Below, piece by piece: positions 1 through 9,181 of a stretch of 64,000 bases of DNA. A program made the position numbers and the translations under genes. The stretch spans positions 1-64,000 of the forward strand of contig DASXUJ010000011.1 in assembly GCA_036504895.1 (NCBI GenBank), in the 5' to 3' direction. The number at the start of each line of letters is the position of its first letter. Position 1 is the first letter of the stretch. Origin of the DNA: Syntrophorhabdaceae bacterium. Lineage in GTDB: Bacteria; Desulfobacterota; Syntrophorhabdia; Syntrophorhabdales; Syntrophorhabdaceae. Below the pieces are notes generated by a model. The model saw nothing but the letters and a program-made list of their open reading frames with translations. It did no database searches and was not told the DNA's origin.

Positions 1-932
1 TAAGGTTTCCCGTGAAGGGCGTTTACCACCTGCTCCGCGAGAATGACCGATACCGCCTTCTGCCCCTCTTTGGTGTTCGCCCCGATATGAGGCGTGGCGA
101 TCACATTTTCCAACTCGAGAAGCTTATTATTGACGGGCGGCTCTTTTTCAAACACATCGACCCCGGCAGCGGCTATTTTGCCTGATTGCAGCCCTTCATA
201 AAGGGCCCTTTCATTCACGATCCCGCCGCGGGCACAATTGATGAAAATCACGCCCTCTTTCATTACCCCTATTTCTTTTTCCGTAATCATATTTCGTGTC
301 AATGAGGTAAGAGGGGTATGGAAGGTTACTATATCCACTTCCTTGAGTACGGCGGTCAGGCTGTCGTAAAGCTGAACTCCCAGGGAATCGGCTTTGCTTT
401 TTTTAATGTAGGGATCATAGGAGATCACCCTCATGCCGAAGCTTTTTGCCCTTATGGCCACATTGCTCCCTATTCTGCCTAATCCCACAATGCCCAAGGT
501 CTTGTTGTAAAGCTCGATACCCATGAACTTCTTTCTGTCCCATTTGCCGGATTTCAATGATTGATTGGCAAGGGGAATTTTGCGCGCCGCCGAAAGCATG
601 ATGCCCATGGTGAGCTCCGTGGCGGCGAGGGTGTTGCCCGTAGGAGCGTTCATGACGATGATGCCTTTCTTGCTCGCTGCCTCGATATCTATATTGTCCA
701 CACCGACCCCCGCCCGGCCGATAATCCTCAATTTTCCCGGATTCTCGACAAGATCGGCAGTCACGGTGGTGCCGCTCCTCGTTACGATGGCGTCATAATT
801 TCCTATGATCTCTTTAAGCTCGTGATTCTTGATCCCGACCTTTACATCGACATCTATTTCGCCGTCCCGTTCCAGAATATTTATCCCTTCCTGGGCAATG
901 TTATCCGTAACGAGTACTTTAAACTGTTTCAT
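1..932 (-). CDS. serA: D-3-phosphoglycerate dehydrogenase, 3' end cut by window edge
   Basis: Oxidises 3-phosphoglycerate with NAD+ as the first step of serine synthesis in the cytoplasm. The minus-strand frame starts with MKQFKVLVTDNIAQEG and runs off the window after about 310 codons. It shows the D-isomer 2-hydroxyacid dehydrogenase pattern: a substrate-domain motif RAGVGVDNID, the Rossmann fingerprint GLGRIGSNVA, the NCARGGIVNE substrate/catalytic loop, and FEKEPP followed by TPHIGANTKEG carrying the catalytic His. The start is ATG at 932 with GAGGAAAAG just upstream. Long SerA forms carry an ASB and an ACT domain after the catalytic part; those would lie outside the window. A possible promoter (TTGATT-N18-TATCCT) lies on the minus strand around 1009-1038. 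Other D-2-hydroxyacid dehydrogenases are possible, but the N-terminal and catalytic sequence favour SerA. Confidence 0.9.
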   Translation of the reverse strand, partial: MKQFKVLVTDNIAQEGINILERDGEIDVDVKVGIKNHELKEIIGNYDAIVTRSGTTVTADLVENPGKLRIIGRAGVGVDNIDIEAASKKGIIVMNAPTGNTLAATELTMGIMLSAARKIPLANQSLKSGKWDRKKFMGIELYNKTLGIVGLGRIGSNVAIRAKSFGMRVISYDPYIKKSKADSLGVQLYDSLTAVLKEVDIVTFHTPLTSLTRNMITEKEIGVMKEGVIFINCARGGIVNERALYEGLQSGKIAAAGVDVFEKEPPVNNKLLELENVIATPHIGANTKEGQKAVSVILAEQVVNALHGKP

Positions 933-1137
933 CACTTTTCCTCTTTTCGTTCATCTGAAATAATTGCAATCGAATGGGCATTACTTTTTGTCAGAATATA
1001 CGTGAAGAAGGATACCACGCAGGATCGCGAAAAATCAACAATATCCTTTGCCCCGGCACCGCGGCCCGCGCCGGATTCGGACTCTGTCCCCTTTCACGCT
1101 CCCTGAGGGGCCGGCCCTTCTCCGCCCCTTTTTCCCC

Positions 1138-1167
1138 TTGACAGATATGTAATCCTGCCTCTATAGT
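1138..1167 (+). promoter_or_regulatory. sigma-70-type promoter upstream of the GT39 gene
   Basis: TTGACA at 1138-1143 and TATAGT at 1162-1167 are separated by 18 nt. Transcription would begin near 1174, only a few bases before the ATG at 1178, so the message would have almost no leader unless translation starts further downstream. Confidence 0.6.
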
Positions 1168-1177
1168 TTTCCTTCAG

Positions 1178-2890
1178 ATGAAGCCGCAAAACCCGGATAT
1201 CCTTTTCGCCCATCCCCGCCGCTGGACTTCCCGCGATCTGCTCCTCCTTCTTCTCCTTGGCGTCATAAGTGCCGGCCTGCTCTTTGCGGGACTCTCCGCA
1301 AGGTCGCTGTGGGGCTCGGAGGGCCGATGGGCAGTGGTGGCAAAGGAGATGATCGCATCGGGAAACTACTTCATGCCCACCATAAACGGAGAGGTCTATT
1401 TCGACAAACCACTCCTGAGCTACTGGACAATAATCCCCTTTGCGAAACTATGGGGGATGAGTGAAGCGGCGGCCCGCCTACCGAGCACCTGCGCGGGGGT
1501 GGGCGCGGTGCTTCTCCTTTTTTCCATGGGAAGAAGGCTTTTCGGAATAAGGGCGGGATTGGCGGCCGCGGGGCTCCTCCTTACCTCCACCATGTTCGTG
1601 CTCTGGACCCGTACCGCATCGGCGGAGCTTTTGAACCTCCTCTCCATATGGCTCATGCTGTGGGCTTTTATGGCGGGCGGTGTGAGCGGGCGTTTGAAGC
1701 ACCTTATGCTGCTCTATTGCATTGGAGCGGTTTCGGCGTTTTTGAAAGGGCCCGTGGCTCCTGCCGTGGCCTTCTCGGCCATAGGTTTTTACAGTCTGGT
1801 CCGGTTCGTGACTGCCGCACGGACGGGGCGTTTCACTCGTGAGAAGGCGCAGACCGCCTTTTTTCTCCATTTCAATTGGATCGCTTCTCTCCGGGGCGGC
1901 CTCGCCGTGCTTGCGGCGGCTGCTCTATTCGCATTTCTTTTTCTCCTGCCGGTCCTTGTGACGGGGTCGTGGGACTCGGCGGAGCTCATGTGGAGGGAGA
2001 ACGTGGAGCGTTTCTTTAAGCCCTTCGACCACGTGGAGCCGCCTTATGTGTATGTAAAGTATATCCCCCTCTTCTTTCTTCCCTGGACCTTATTGCTCGT
2101 GGCGGCCCTGTGGCGCTCGAAGGAATGGACGCCGAACTGGCAGGTCCGCTGGATGTGGCTGACCGCCTTCGCCATTTTTGTCTTCTTTACCGCTTCCGGG
2201 TCCCGGAGGAGCTACTATATTCTGCCCCTCGTGCCTGCCCTCGCGCTGATTACAGGCAAATCAATCTCGGACTGGCTTACGGGGACGGCGCCGAAGGAAG
2301 ATATTGTTTTTAAGTCGGCGGCCCTTGCCACCTCGGCTTTCCCGGTATTGGCGGGTATTGCCCTGATTGTTGCATATTTTACCAGTGATCTGCCTCACCA
2401 TGCGGTTCAGGTGGCAGTGGCTATTCTCGCGGTGACCGGAGGTGGCGCTGCTCTCGCCCTCTTCTTGAAGAACAAGAAAATCAATGGAGCGGTTCTCCTC
2501 TTTATCATTGTCTACTCGCTCCATATATGGGGTTTTACCGGCGGCATGGCCTCAATGGAGCAGATGCGTACCTTCCGCCCTTTCTGCCGGGAAGCGGCAG
2601 CGGGACTGCAGGGAATAGAGGACGGAAAAATCGCGCTTTATCCCGGGGGGGATTCGTCGCTCATATTTTATCTGAACAGGGGGCCCCTGAAAACACTTAA
2701 AAATCCTGAAGAAATCAGGCAATTTTTCACGCAGCACCCGGACGGCGTCGTGGTGAGCGAGCTTCACCATGGGGAGATGCTTAAAAACATACCCGGTCTC
2801 GAAGGGGTCCGGGCTTTTCTCGTGCAGGAAAAGGGGGCCCGGGAAAAGAAAAATGAACGCCTCGTCCTCCTCCGGCTCGGCCATGGATAA
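1178..2890 (+). CDS. GT39/ArnT-like membrane glycosyltransferase
   Basis: A 570-residue polytopic inner-membrane protein of the PMT/ArnT superfamily, which transfers sugars from polyprenyl-phosphate donors to lipids or proteins at the periplasmic face. After a first membrane segment (about residues 20-40) comes the family loop SLWGSEGRWAVVAKEM (43-58) with its acidic residue (E48 in SEGRW), then a FDKPLLSYW motif and roughly ten further hydrophobic helices. The C-terminal 120 residues form a soluble periplasmic domain. The acceptor cannot be read from the sequence: lipid A, O-antigen and protein substrates are all possible. The gene stands alone between divergent serA and the housekeeping operon, with its own near-consensus promoter directly upstream. 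No clear ribosome-binding site precedes the ATG. Confidence 0.8.
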   Translation: MKPQNPDILFAHPRRWTSRDLLLLLLLGVISAGLLFAGLSARSLWGSEGRWAVVAKEMIASGNYFMPTINGEVYFDKPLLSYWTIIPFAKLWGMSEAAARLPSTCAGVGAVLLLFSMGRRLFGIRAGLAAAGLLLTSTMFVLWTRTASAELLNLLSIWLMLWAFMAGGVSGRLKHLMLLYCIGAVSAFLKGPVAPAVAFSAIGFYSLVRFVTAARTGRFTREKAQTAFFLHFNWIASLRGGLAVLAAAALFAFLFLLPVLVTGSWDSAELMWRENVERFFKPFDHVEPPYVYVKYIPLFFLPWTLLLVAALWRSKEWTPNWQVRWMWLTAFAIFVFFTASGSRRSYYILPLVPALALITGKSISDWLTGTAPKEDIVFKSAALATSAFPVLAGIALIVAYFTSDLPHHAVQVAVAILAVTGGGAALALFLKNKKINGAVLLFIIVYSLHIWGFTGGMASMEQMRTFRPFCREAAAGLQGIEDGKIALYPGGDSSLIFYLNRGPLKTLKNPEEIRQFFTQHPDGVVVSELHHGEMLKNIPGLEGVRAFLVQEKGAREKKNERLVLLRLGHG

Positions 2891-3079
2891 GAACTGTTCC
2901 TCCGGCTTTCCAGTCGACCCGGGAGCGTAGAATAAGCATCCCCTTTCGATACAAATCCCTTTCCTCTCGAGCGCGTGCATTACCTTCCGGCGCAAGCTCC
3001 GACATCCTTATCTTAACGATTTTACTTGATTTTTATGCCCATATTCATTTAACTATCCATTATGGAAGACAGGAAGATC

Positions 3080-3274
3080 ATGACCGCCACACTGGCAGAT
3101 ATTTATCTCGAGCAGGGGTGCCTCGAAAAGGCGGTGGAGATCTATGAAAAACTCGCAAAAAAGGAGCCGGAGAACACCTTTTATAAGCAGCGGCTCTCTT
3201 CTCTAAAGAAGGAACTGAAAGAAAAACAGAAAGGGCCCGCCTTCAAGAGAATACTCAAGAAAAAACTTTGGTAG
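3080..3274 (+). CDS. small TPR-like protein
   Basis: A 64-residue cytoplasmic protein made of one tetratricopeptide-like helical pair (ATLADIYLEQGCLEKAVEIYEKL), then a second helix pair and a very basic tail ending KRILKKKLW. It sits 4 nt before the pepP start and is probably co-transcribed with it. The ATG at 3080 is chosen because AGGA lies 5 nt upstream; an in-frame ATG at 3062 has no such site and would add six residues. Such single-TPR proteins are usually adaptors; no specific role can be assigned. Confidence 0.6.
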   Translation: MTATLADIYLEQGCLEKAVEIYEKLAKKEPENTFYKQRLSSLKKELKEKQKGPAFKRILKKKLW

Positions 3275-3278
3275 GATT

Positions 3279-4352
3279 ATGAGGGAAAACAGGATCAGCC
3301 GCGTCGTCGACATACTCGGTGAGATGGATATGGATGCCTGCGTCTTGAGGGGCATGGACAATATTTTTTACCTCTCCGGTTTCAGGGGCTCCGAAGGCGC
3401 CCTTGTGGTGACCCGGGGCGACGTCCTGCTCCTTACCGACTTCCGGTACATCACCCATGCCGCCGAGGTGACGAAAAATGTCACCATCCTTGAAATCAAG
3501 CCGAAAATAGATATCCTCGCCGATATATGCAGGAAATATGACATCCGCAAATTGGGCTTCGACAGCCTCCATACCACCTACGACACCTATTTTCGATGGA
3601 AAGAGAGCCTCAAGGAGACGGAGCTCATCCCCCTCGCACAACGGGTGGAAAATATCAGGGCAATTAAAGAGCCGGTAGAGATCGAGGCGATCAGGAAGGC
3701 AATCGGGATAGGGACCGCAGCTTTTACCGAAACCTTCGAAGCGATACGTCCCGGTAAGACAGAGAAACAGGTCGCCGCCGAACTGGAGCACGCGATGCGG
3801 AGGCATGGGGCAGATTGTCCCTCTTTCAGCACGATTGTCGCCTCGGGACCGAGGGCTGCCCTTCCCCATGCGGAGCCCACGGACCGGGAGCTCCGGGAGG
3901 GAGAATCGGTCATTATCGACTTCGGGGTACAGGTGGACGGCTACTGCAGCGACGAGACCTGCTCATTCGTCATCGGCGAGACAAACGGCAAGATTCAGGA
4001 GATTTTTTCCATAGTGAGAGATGCAAAGGACCTGGGCCTGGCAAGCGTCCGAAAGGGAATGCCGGTCAGGGACCTCGATATGATCGTGAGGGGTTATATA
4101 GAGGAGAAGGGCTACGGCGAATTCTTCCGTCACGGCACGGGACACGGGGTGGGCGTAGCCGTCCACGAAGCCCCCGCCGTCAGCACCCAATCCGAGGGCC
4201 TGATCGAGCCTCATATGGTCTTTACCATCGAGCCGGGTATCTATATACCTCATTTAGGTGGCGTCCGGCTCGAGGATATGGTACTTATAGAAGAGGACAG
4301 GACAACCGTCCTTACCAAAATTCGAAAAGATATGCTTAAAATAGGCGGCTGA
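3279..4352 (+). CDS. pepP: M24B family Xaa-Pro aminopeptidase
   Basis: A cytoplasmic metallopeptidase that removes N-terminal residues preceding proline. The 357-residue protein has the creatinase-like N-terminal domain (1-130) and the pita-bread catalytic domain (about 135-350). All five dinuclear metal ligands are visible: D214 in IDFG, D225 in CSDET, H289 in HGTGHGVG, E318 in TIEPG and E332 in RLED. Length fits short bacterial Xaa-Pro peptidases (YqhT/PepQ type). It is followed after 74 nt by efp, an arrangement frequent in bacteria; the pairing fits handling of proline-rich proteins, since EF-P rescues ribosomes stalled at polyproline. Substrate class (aminopeptidase versus prolidase) is inferred from family only. 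Confidence 0.9.
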   Translation: MRENRISRVVDILGEMDMDACVLRGMDNIFYLSGFRGSEGALVVTRGDVLLLTDFRYITHAAEVTKNVTILEIKPKIDILADICRKYDIRKLGFDSLHTTYDTYFRWKESLKETELIPLAQRVENIRAIKEPVEIEAIRKAIGIGTAAFTETFEAIRPGKTEKQVAAELEHAMRRHGADCPSFSTIVASGPRAALPHAEPTDRELREGESVIIDFGVQVDGYCSDETCSFVIGETNGKIQEIFSIVRDAKDLGLASVRKGMPVRDLDMIVRGYIEEKGYGEFFRHGTGHGVGVAVHEAPAVSTQSEGLIEPHMVFTIEPGIYIPHLGGVRLEDMVLIEEDRTTVLTKIRKDMLKIGG

Positions 4353-4426
4353 AGGGACGAAAGAGCGGAGTCTTCCCTGACCGCAGGACATGGCATATAT
4401 GATTTTGAATATATGAGGAGGAAGTG

Positions 4427-4990
4427 ATGGTAGTTTTTACAAACGAATTCAGAAAAGGTTTAAGAATCCTTGTCGATAACGAGCCTTTCGTAATTGTCGA
4501 ATTTCAGCACGTCAAACCCGGGAAGGGCGGCGCCTTTGTGCGTACCCGCCTTAAAAGCCTCGTAACGGGGAATGTCCTGGAAAGGACGTACAAGTCGGGA
4601 GATAAAGCCGACGTGCCGGAGCTCGAAGAGAGGGAGATGCAATTCCTCTACAAAGAAGGGACCAATTATTATTTTATGGACCAGAATACCTACGATCAGC
4701 TTTTTATCGTGGAGGAGCAGCTGGGAGATGCAAAGAATTACCTCAAAGAGGGTTTCGTGATACAGGTGCTTATCTATCAGGGTAAGACCATAGGGGCGGA
4801 AATAGCCAATTTTGTCAATCTCGTCATTGCCCAGACCGAACCCGGGATCAGGGGAGATACCGCGCAGAATGCGACCAAACCCGCCGTGCTCGAGACGGGA
4901 TATACGATTCAGGTCCCCCTCTTCGTGGAACAGGGTGAAACCGTAAGGATCGATACAAGGACGGGGCAGTATCTTGAAAGGGTAAAGTAG
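4427..4990 (+). CDS. efp: translation elongation factor P
   Basis: EF-P enters the ribosomal E site and promotes peptide bonds at polyproline stretches. The 187-residue protein has the KOW-like domain I with the modification loop HVKPGKGGAF, followed by two OB domains ending in VRIDTRTGQYLERVK. The loop residue is lysine (K33), the type modified by beta-lysylation or left bare, not the arginine rhamnosylated in Pseudomonas. No epmA or epmB lies in the window. ATG at 4427 is preferred because GAGGAGGA ends about 4 nt before it; an adjoining GTG at 4424 would only add one residue. Confidence 0.95.
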   Translation: MVVFTNEFRKGLRILVDNEPFVIVEFQHVKPGKGGAFVRTRLKSLVTGNVLERTYKSGDKADVPELEEREMQFLYKEGTNYYFMDQNTYDQLFIVEEQLGDAKNYLKEGFVIQVLIYQGKTIGAEIANFVNLVIAQTEPGIRGDTAQNATKPAVLETGYTIQVPLFVEQGETVRIDTRTGQYLERVK

Positions 4991-4997
4991 GCGCCCC

Positions 4998-5618
4998 ATG
5001 CTGATCACCTTTGAAGGCATCGAGGGGAGCGGTAAATCGACGCAGATAGCTCTTTTAAATGAATATCTCATCGCAAAAGGATATTCGGTAATACAGACAA
5101 GGGAGCCCGGAGGGACGACTTTCGGCGAGGCCCTTCGCAAGGTAGTGCTCCAGACGGACATGCAGATCTTTCCCCTCTCGGAGCTCCTCCTGCTCATGGC
5201 CATGAGGGCCGAGCACATGGAGCGGGTAATCATGCCGGCCCTTCAGGACGGCAAGATCGTCTTGTGCGACCGGTTCGTCGATGCCACCTATGCATATCAG
5301 GGCTATGGCAGGAATATAGATCTCGGGATCATCGAGACCCTGAACAGGCTTGTCACCAAAGGCGTGCGGCCTAATCTGACTTTCCTTCTCGACGTGTCCG
5401 TGGAGACCGGTCTCAGGCGGAAAGCCGAGGACGCCCCTATGGATCGCTTCGAGAAAGAGGCGCTCTCCTTTCATAAACTCATACGGGATGCCTATGTGAA
5501 GCTCTCGGAAGAAGACCCCAAACGGTTTTTTGTAATCGACGGTAACCAGGCGATGGAAAAAGTCCGGGACATTCTCCGGCAGCAGACGGAAATACTTCTC
5601 AAAAACCATGGGATTTAG
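4998..5618 (+). CDS. tmk: thymidylate kinase
   Basis: Phosphorylates dTMP to dTDP with ATP in the cytoplasm. The 206-residue protein starts MLITFEGIEGSGKST with the P-loop at 7-15, followed by the REPGG motif, a CDRFVDATYAYQG DR(F/Y) motif and a LID region RRKAEDAPMDRFE. Size is normal for bacterial TMK. It begins 7 nt after the efp stop and its last 11 nt overlap holB, a common tmk-holB arrangement that implies translational coupling. Confidence 0.95.
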   Translation: MLITFEGIEGSGKSTQIALLNEYLIAKGYSVIQTREPGGTTFGEALRKVVLQTDMQIFPLSELLLLMAMRAEHMERVIMPALQDGKIVLCDRFVDATYAYQGYGRNIDLGIIETLNRLVTKGVRPNLTFLLDVSVETGLRRKAEDAPMDRFEKEALSFHKLIRDAYVKLSEEDPKRFFVIDGNQAMEKVRDILRQQTEILLKNHGI

Positions 5619-6564
5619 CAGCATCATCGGCCATGACCGGCAAAAAGAATTTCTTCTCTCCCTCCACAAAAGGGAGCGTCTGCCTCACGCGTTCCTTTTT
5701 TCGGGCCAGGAAGGAGTGGGCAAGCGCAAGCTCGCCCTCGAATTCATAAAGCATATTCTCTGCGATGAAGGCACAGGCTGCGACAGGTGCAGACCATGCC
5801 TCAAACTCGCCCACGGGACCCATCCCGACCTGCTGATTGTAGAAGGAACGGAATCTATCGGCATTGCCCAGGCAAGGATGATAAGCAGGGAGGTGTGCGA
5901 ACATCCCTATGAAGGAAGAAAACGGGCCGTCATCATAGACCGGGCGGAGACCATGACCCGGGAAGCGGCGAATGCCCTCCTTAAAACCCTCGAAGAGCCT
6001 CCCCCTTTCAATATTTTTTTCCTCATCACGTCATCCGAGAGGGAGATCCCTTTCACGGTCCGGTCCCGCGCGGCCCGGGTCACTTTCGGCCCCCTCACAC
6101 ACAAGGACGTGGAGGATTATTTAGTGAAGATTCTCAAGATGGAACAGGGGAAAGCTCAGCTCCTTTCCTCCCAGTCCTACGGAAGCATCGGATGCGCCCT
6201 TTTTTGGGCCGAAAAGGAGAATCTCCTCCTGAGGCGCACTCTCGGAGAGCTCGTCATGGGGAAAACAAAAGGATATGTCACCTCTACCATCCTCTCCGAA
6301 AGAATCTCGAAGACTGAAAGGAGCCTGGGCCTCTATCTCTCCTTCCTGCTCTCTTTCTTTTGCGACCTCTACAAGGTGCGGTACGGCAAGGTCTTTTCTC
6401 CCCTGGTAAACAAGGATCTGAAGGACCTCATCGAATGGGGACCCGCAGACCTTCGATGGATCGAAGGCTCACTGCAGAAGATACAGGAAACCATTCTCAA
6501 TATGAGGTATAATATAAATAAATGGCTGCTGTTTGAAAACATGCTGCTCCACATCATGAGGTAG
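5608..6564 (+). CDS. holB: DNA polymerase III delta-prime subunit
   Basis: Clamp-loader AAA+ subunit for chromosome replication. The 318-residue protein shows GQEGVGKRK (33-41) in the P-loop position and a zinc module with C52, C58, C61 and C64 directly after it, as in the delta-prime/gamma family. AEAMTREAANALLKTLEEPP-type Walker B/sensor sequence and a TSSEREIPFTVRSRA stretch (SRC-like region) follow. The C-terminal collar domain is divergent. Its start overlaps tmk by 11 nt and a 2-nt gap leads to the PSP1 gene. Confidence 0.88.
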   Translation: MGFSSIIGHDRQKEFLLSLHKRERLPHAFLFSGQEGVGKRKLALEFIKHILCDEGTGCDRCRPCLKLAHGTHPDLLIVEGTESIGIAQARMISREVCEHPYEGRKRAVIIDRAETMTREAANALLKTLEEPPPFNIFFLITSSEREIPFTVRSRAARVTFGPLTHKDVEDYLVKILKMEQGKAQLLSSQSYGSIGCALFWAEKENLLLRRTLGELVMGKTKGYVTSTILSERISKTERSLGLYLSFLLSFFCDLYKVRYGKVFSPLVNKDLKDLIEWGPADLRWIEGSLQKIQETILNMRYNINKWLLFENMLLHIMR

Positions 6565-6566
6565 TT

Positions 6567-7385
6567 ATGAAAAGTTGTTACGTAAAGATAGACAAACTGA
6601 CGGGCGTGGTGGAACTTGAAGCGCCCGAGGACATGAAGGTAGGAGATCAGGTCATCGCGGAAATGGAGAAAGGCCTCTGCCTTGGGGTTGTGACTACCGA
6701 GCCCGCCGATTCTACCAAAGATAATCTGAGGAAGATCGTAGCAAGGGCGAGCGAAGGGGAAGTAACCCAGTACACGGCGCTCAAGGAGAAAGAAGGCTAC
6801 GCATTTATCCTCTGCAGGGACAAAATCAGGGAGATGAACCTCCCCATGAAACTTTTGTGGGCCGAGTATCTCTTCGGTGGGACCAAACTCCTTTTTTATT
6901 TCGTCTCGGAAAACCGGGTCGATTTCAGGGAGCTGGTAAAAGAGCTCGCAAAAGAATTCAAGGTGAGGATCGAGCTGAGGCAGGTAGGAGTAAGAGACGA
7001 GGCGAAGATCATAGGGGGCCTCGGCAACTGCGGAAATGTCTGTTGCTGCAGAAGGTTTCTTACCAATTTTTCGATAGTTTCCATAAAGATGGTAAAGGAG
7101 CAGGGTCTCGCCCTGAACCCGAATAAGATTTCCGGTATCTGCGGAAGGCTCATGTGCTGCCTTTCCTATGAATACGAGATGTACGCGGCACTGAAAAAGA
7201 ATTTCCCCAAATTGGGAAAGAGGGTAAAGCTGACCATGGGTGAAGGCAAGGTGGTCAAGCACAATACCCTCAACTCCACCTTCACCGTGGAGCTCGACGA
7301 CGGAAAGGAAATCAGCGCCACAGTAAAAGACATAGCGCCGCCCGAACGCCCCGCGCCGCCCGTGGATAAAGGGCCAAGTGCGTAG
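6567..7385 (+). CDS. PSP1-domain protein (YaaT/RicT-like)
   Basis: A 272-residue cytoplasmic protein of the PSP1/YaaT family, which in Bacillus joins RicA and RicF in an Fe-S-containing complex affecting RNA processing. The conserved cysteines are all present: C155 in GLGNCG, C159-C161, C192 in GICGRL and C197-C198 in MCCLSYE. The usual neighbourhood tmk-holB-PSP1-metG is conserved here. A short proline-rich tail (PPERPAPPVDKG) ends the protein. No RicA or RicF homologue is in the window, so the role in this organism is unknown. Confidence 0.85.
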   Translation: MKSCYVKIDKLTGVVELEAPEDMKVGDQVIAEMEKGLCLGVVTTEPADSTKDNLRKIVARASEGEVTQYTALKEKEGYAFILCRDKIREMNLPMKLLWAEYLFGGTKLLFYFVSENRVDFRELVKELAKEFKVRIELRQVGVRDEAKIIGGLGNCGNVCCCRRFLTNFSIVSIKMVKEQGLALNPNKISGICGRLMCCLSYEYEMYAALKKNFPKLGKRVKLTMGEGKVVKHNTLNSTFTVELDDGKEISATVKDIAPPERPAPPVDKGPSA

Positions 7386-7611
7386 TGCGTGTGATGCGTT
7401 AATGCGTGTGATGCGTCGTGTAAAACCTGTAAGGCGGTAAAGCGTGTGGCACGTCAAAAGCGTTTACCCGCGTGATATGAAAAGCCGAAACCGCAACACC
7501 TCCTTCGCGTTTAGCTCGCACCGCGAGCGAGAAGGGGAGGCTCAGTCGGCTTTGCCGACTGAGGGGGCGACGCGAGCCCCAATAGTTATTGAGCGACGTG
7601 AGCCCCAATAG
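7386..7611 (+). repeat. repeat- and palindrome-rich intergenic element
   Basis: The 275-nt gap between the PSP1 gene and metG is packed with small repeats. TGCGTGTGATGCGT occurs at 7386-7399 and again at 7403-7416. A hairpin GCTCGC/GCGAGC spans 7514-7528 with a 3-nt loop. A perfect 10-bp stem CTCAGTCGGC/GCCGACTGAG with loop TTT spans 7541-7563. Two 19-nt copies differing at one position, ending GAGCCCCAATAG, lie at 7567-7585 and 7593-7611. No U-tract follows the big hairpin, so it is not a standard terminator. It looks like a small mobile palindromic (REP-like) element; this is inference. Confidence 0.6.
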
Positions 7612-7660
7612 ATGAGCAAGTCCCTGTAATTGAAGCTGTATCAACGGAGATCGAGATATA

Positions 7661-9181
7661 ATGAACTACTACATTACCACACCCATATATTACATCAACG
7701 ACGTACCCCACATCGGCCATGCCTATACGACTATAGCGGCTGATATCATGGCCCGTTATAAGCGAATTTGCGGGTATAACGTCTATTTTCTTACGGGCAC
7801 CGACGAGCACGGGCAGAAGGTCGAAAAGGCGGCGGAGCAGCAGGGCATCCATCCCCGGGAGCTCGCAGACCGCATGGTCCACTCCTTCACCGATCTCTGG
7901 GATACCCTTCACATTACCCATACTAATCACATACGGACTACGGACGAGAGGCACCGGAAGGTGGTACAGCATATATTTCAGAAGGCGTATGATAAGGATG
8001 ACATATACCTTGGCGCCTACGAAGACTGGTATTGCGTGCCCTGCGAAAGCTATTTTACCGAGCTTCAGCTCAAGGAAGGGAAATGTCCCGATTGCGGAAG
8101 GCCACCGGAGAAACTGAAGGAAGAGAGCTACTTCTTCAGGCTCTCCCGGTATACCGATCGGCTCCTCTCCCTTCTCGAGTCCCGCAAGGATTTTGTTCTT
8201 CCCGAGGTACGCTACAATGAGGTTTTAAGCTTTGTGAAGGGAGGACTCAGGGATTTAAGCGTAAGCAGGACCAGCTTCCGCTGGGGCATCCCTACCCCGA
8301 TGAACGAGAATCACGTGGTCTATGTCTGGTTCGATGCCCTCGCGAATTACATCACGGGTATCGGCTATCTCGATAACCCGGAGCTTTTCGGGCAATTCTG
8401 GCCCTGTGACGCTCATCTCATGGGCAAGGATATCCTGCGTTTTCACGCCGTCTACTGGCCGAGCTTCCTTATGTCCCTCGGTCTCGAGCCGCCCAAGAAA
8501 GTTTTCGCCCACGGGTGGTGGACCATCGAAGGGCAGAAGATGTCGAAATCCCTCGGTAATGTGGTCGATCCGAATGAGATGGTGAAAAAGTACGGTGTGG
8601 ACGAATTCCGGTTCTTCCTCTTCAGGGAAGTGCCTTTCGGATTGGACGGTGATTTCTCGAAAAGCGCCATCGAGCACCGGATCAACGGCGACCTGGCGAA
8701 CGACATCGGCAATCTCACGAGCAGAAGCGTCACCATGATCGGTAAATTCCTGAAGGGTGCGATCGAGCGACCCGAGAAGAAGGGCGGCATGGATGAATAC
8801 GTGGAAGAGCAGGTGAGAAGGCTGAGAGTTGATTATCAGAGGGAGATGGAGGTTTTCGCCTATCACAAGGCCCTGGGCAGTGCCTTTGAGATCATCGCGA
8901 TCCTCAACAAGTACATCGATGCAGAGGCGCCCTGGAAGCTTGCAAAGGAAGGGGACGTGCGCATCAAGACAGTCCTTTACAATATATGGAACAGCTTGAG
9001 AATCACGGCCGTACTCCTCTACCCTTTTATGCCGGACAAATCGGATCTCATCAGAAAGGCCCTCGGGATAGGAAGTCCCATCGAGAAGGTCCGCTTCGAT
9101 GAGGAGATGGAATTCTACTTCCCTGAAGGGTTAAGCCCCATCGATAAGATCGCACCCCTCTTTCCGCGCCTTGAGATCTAA
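7661..9181 (+). CDS. metG: methionyl-tRNA synthetase
   Basis: Charges tRNA-Met in the cytoplasm. The 506-residue class I synthetase has HIGH at 17-20, a single zinc knuckle with C125/C128 and C142/C145, and KMSKS at 293-297, then the helical anticodon-binding domain. It lacks the C-terminal EMAP/Arc1p-like dimerisation domain, so it is the short form. The ATG has GGAGATCGAG upstream. Its stop overlaps the DciA-like gene. Confidence 0.95.
   Translation: MNYYITTPIYYINDVPHIGHAYTTIAADIMARYKRICGYNVYFLTGTDEHGQKVEKAAEQQGIHPRELADRMVHSFTDLWDTLHITHTNHIRTTDERHRKVVQHIFQKAYDKDDIYLGAYEDWYCVPCESYFTELQLKEGKCPDCGRPPEKLKEESYFFRLSRYTDRLLSLLESRKDFVLPEVRYNEVLSFVKGGLRDLSVSRTSFRWGIPTPMNENHVVYVWFDALANYITGIGYLDNPELFGQFWPCDAHLMGKDILRFHAVYWPSFLMSLGLEPPKKVFAHGWWTIEGQKMSKSLGNVVDPNEMVKKYGVDEFRFFLFREVPFGLDGDFSKSAIEHRINGDLANDIGNLTSRSVTMIGKFLKGAIERPEKKGGMDEYVEEQVRRLRVDYQREMEVFAYHKALGSAFEIIAILNKYIDAEAPWKLAKEGDVRIKTVLYNIWNSLRITAVLLYPFMPDKSDLIRKALGIGSPIEKVRFDEEMEFYFPEGLSPIDKIAPLFPRLEI

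Noticed and set aside
6369-7457. A 362-codon open frame antisense to holB and the PSP1 gene
   Set aside because: Both sense genes have clear motifs; the antisense product has no recognisable domain or ribosome site.
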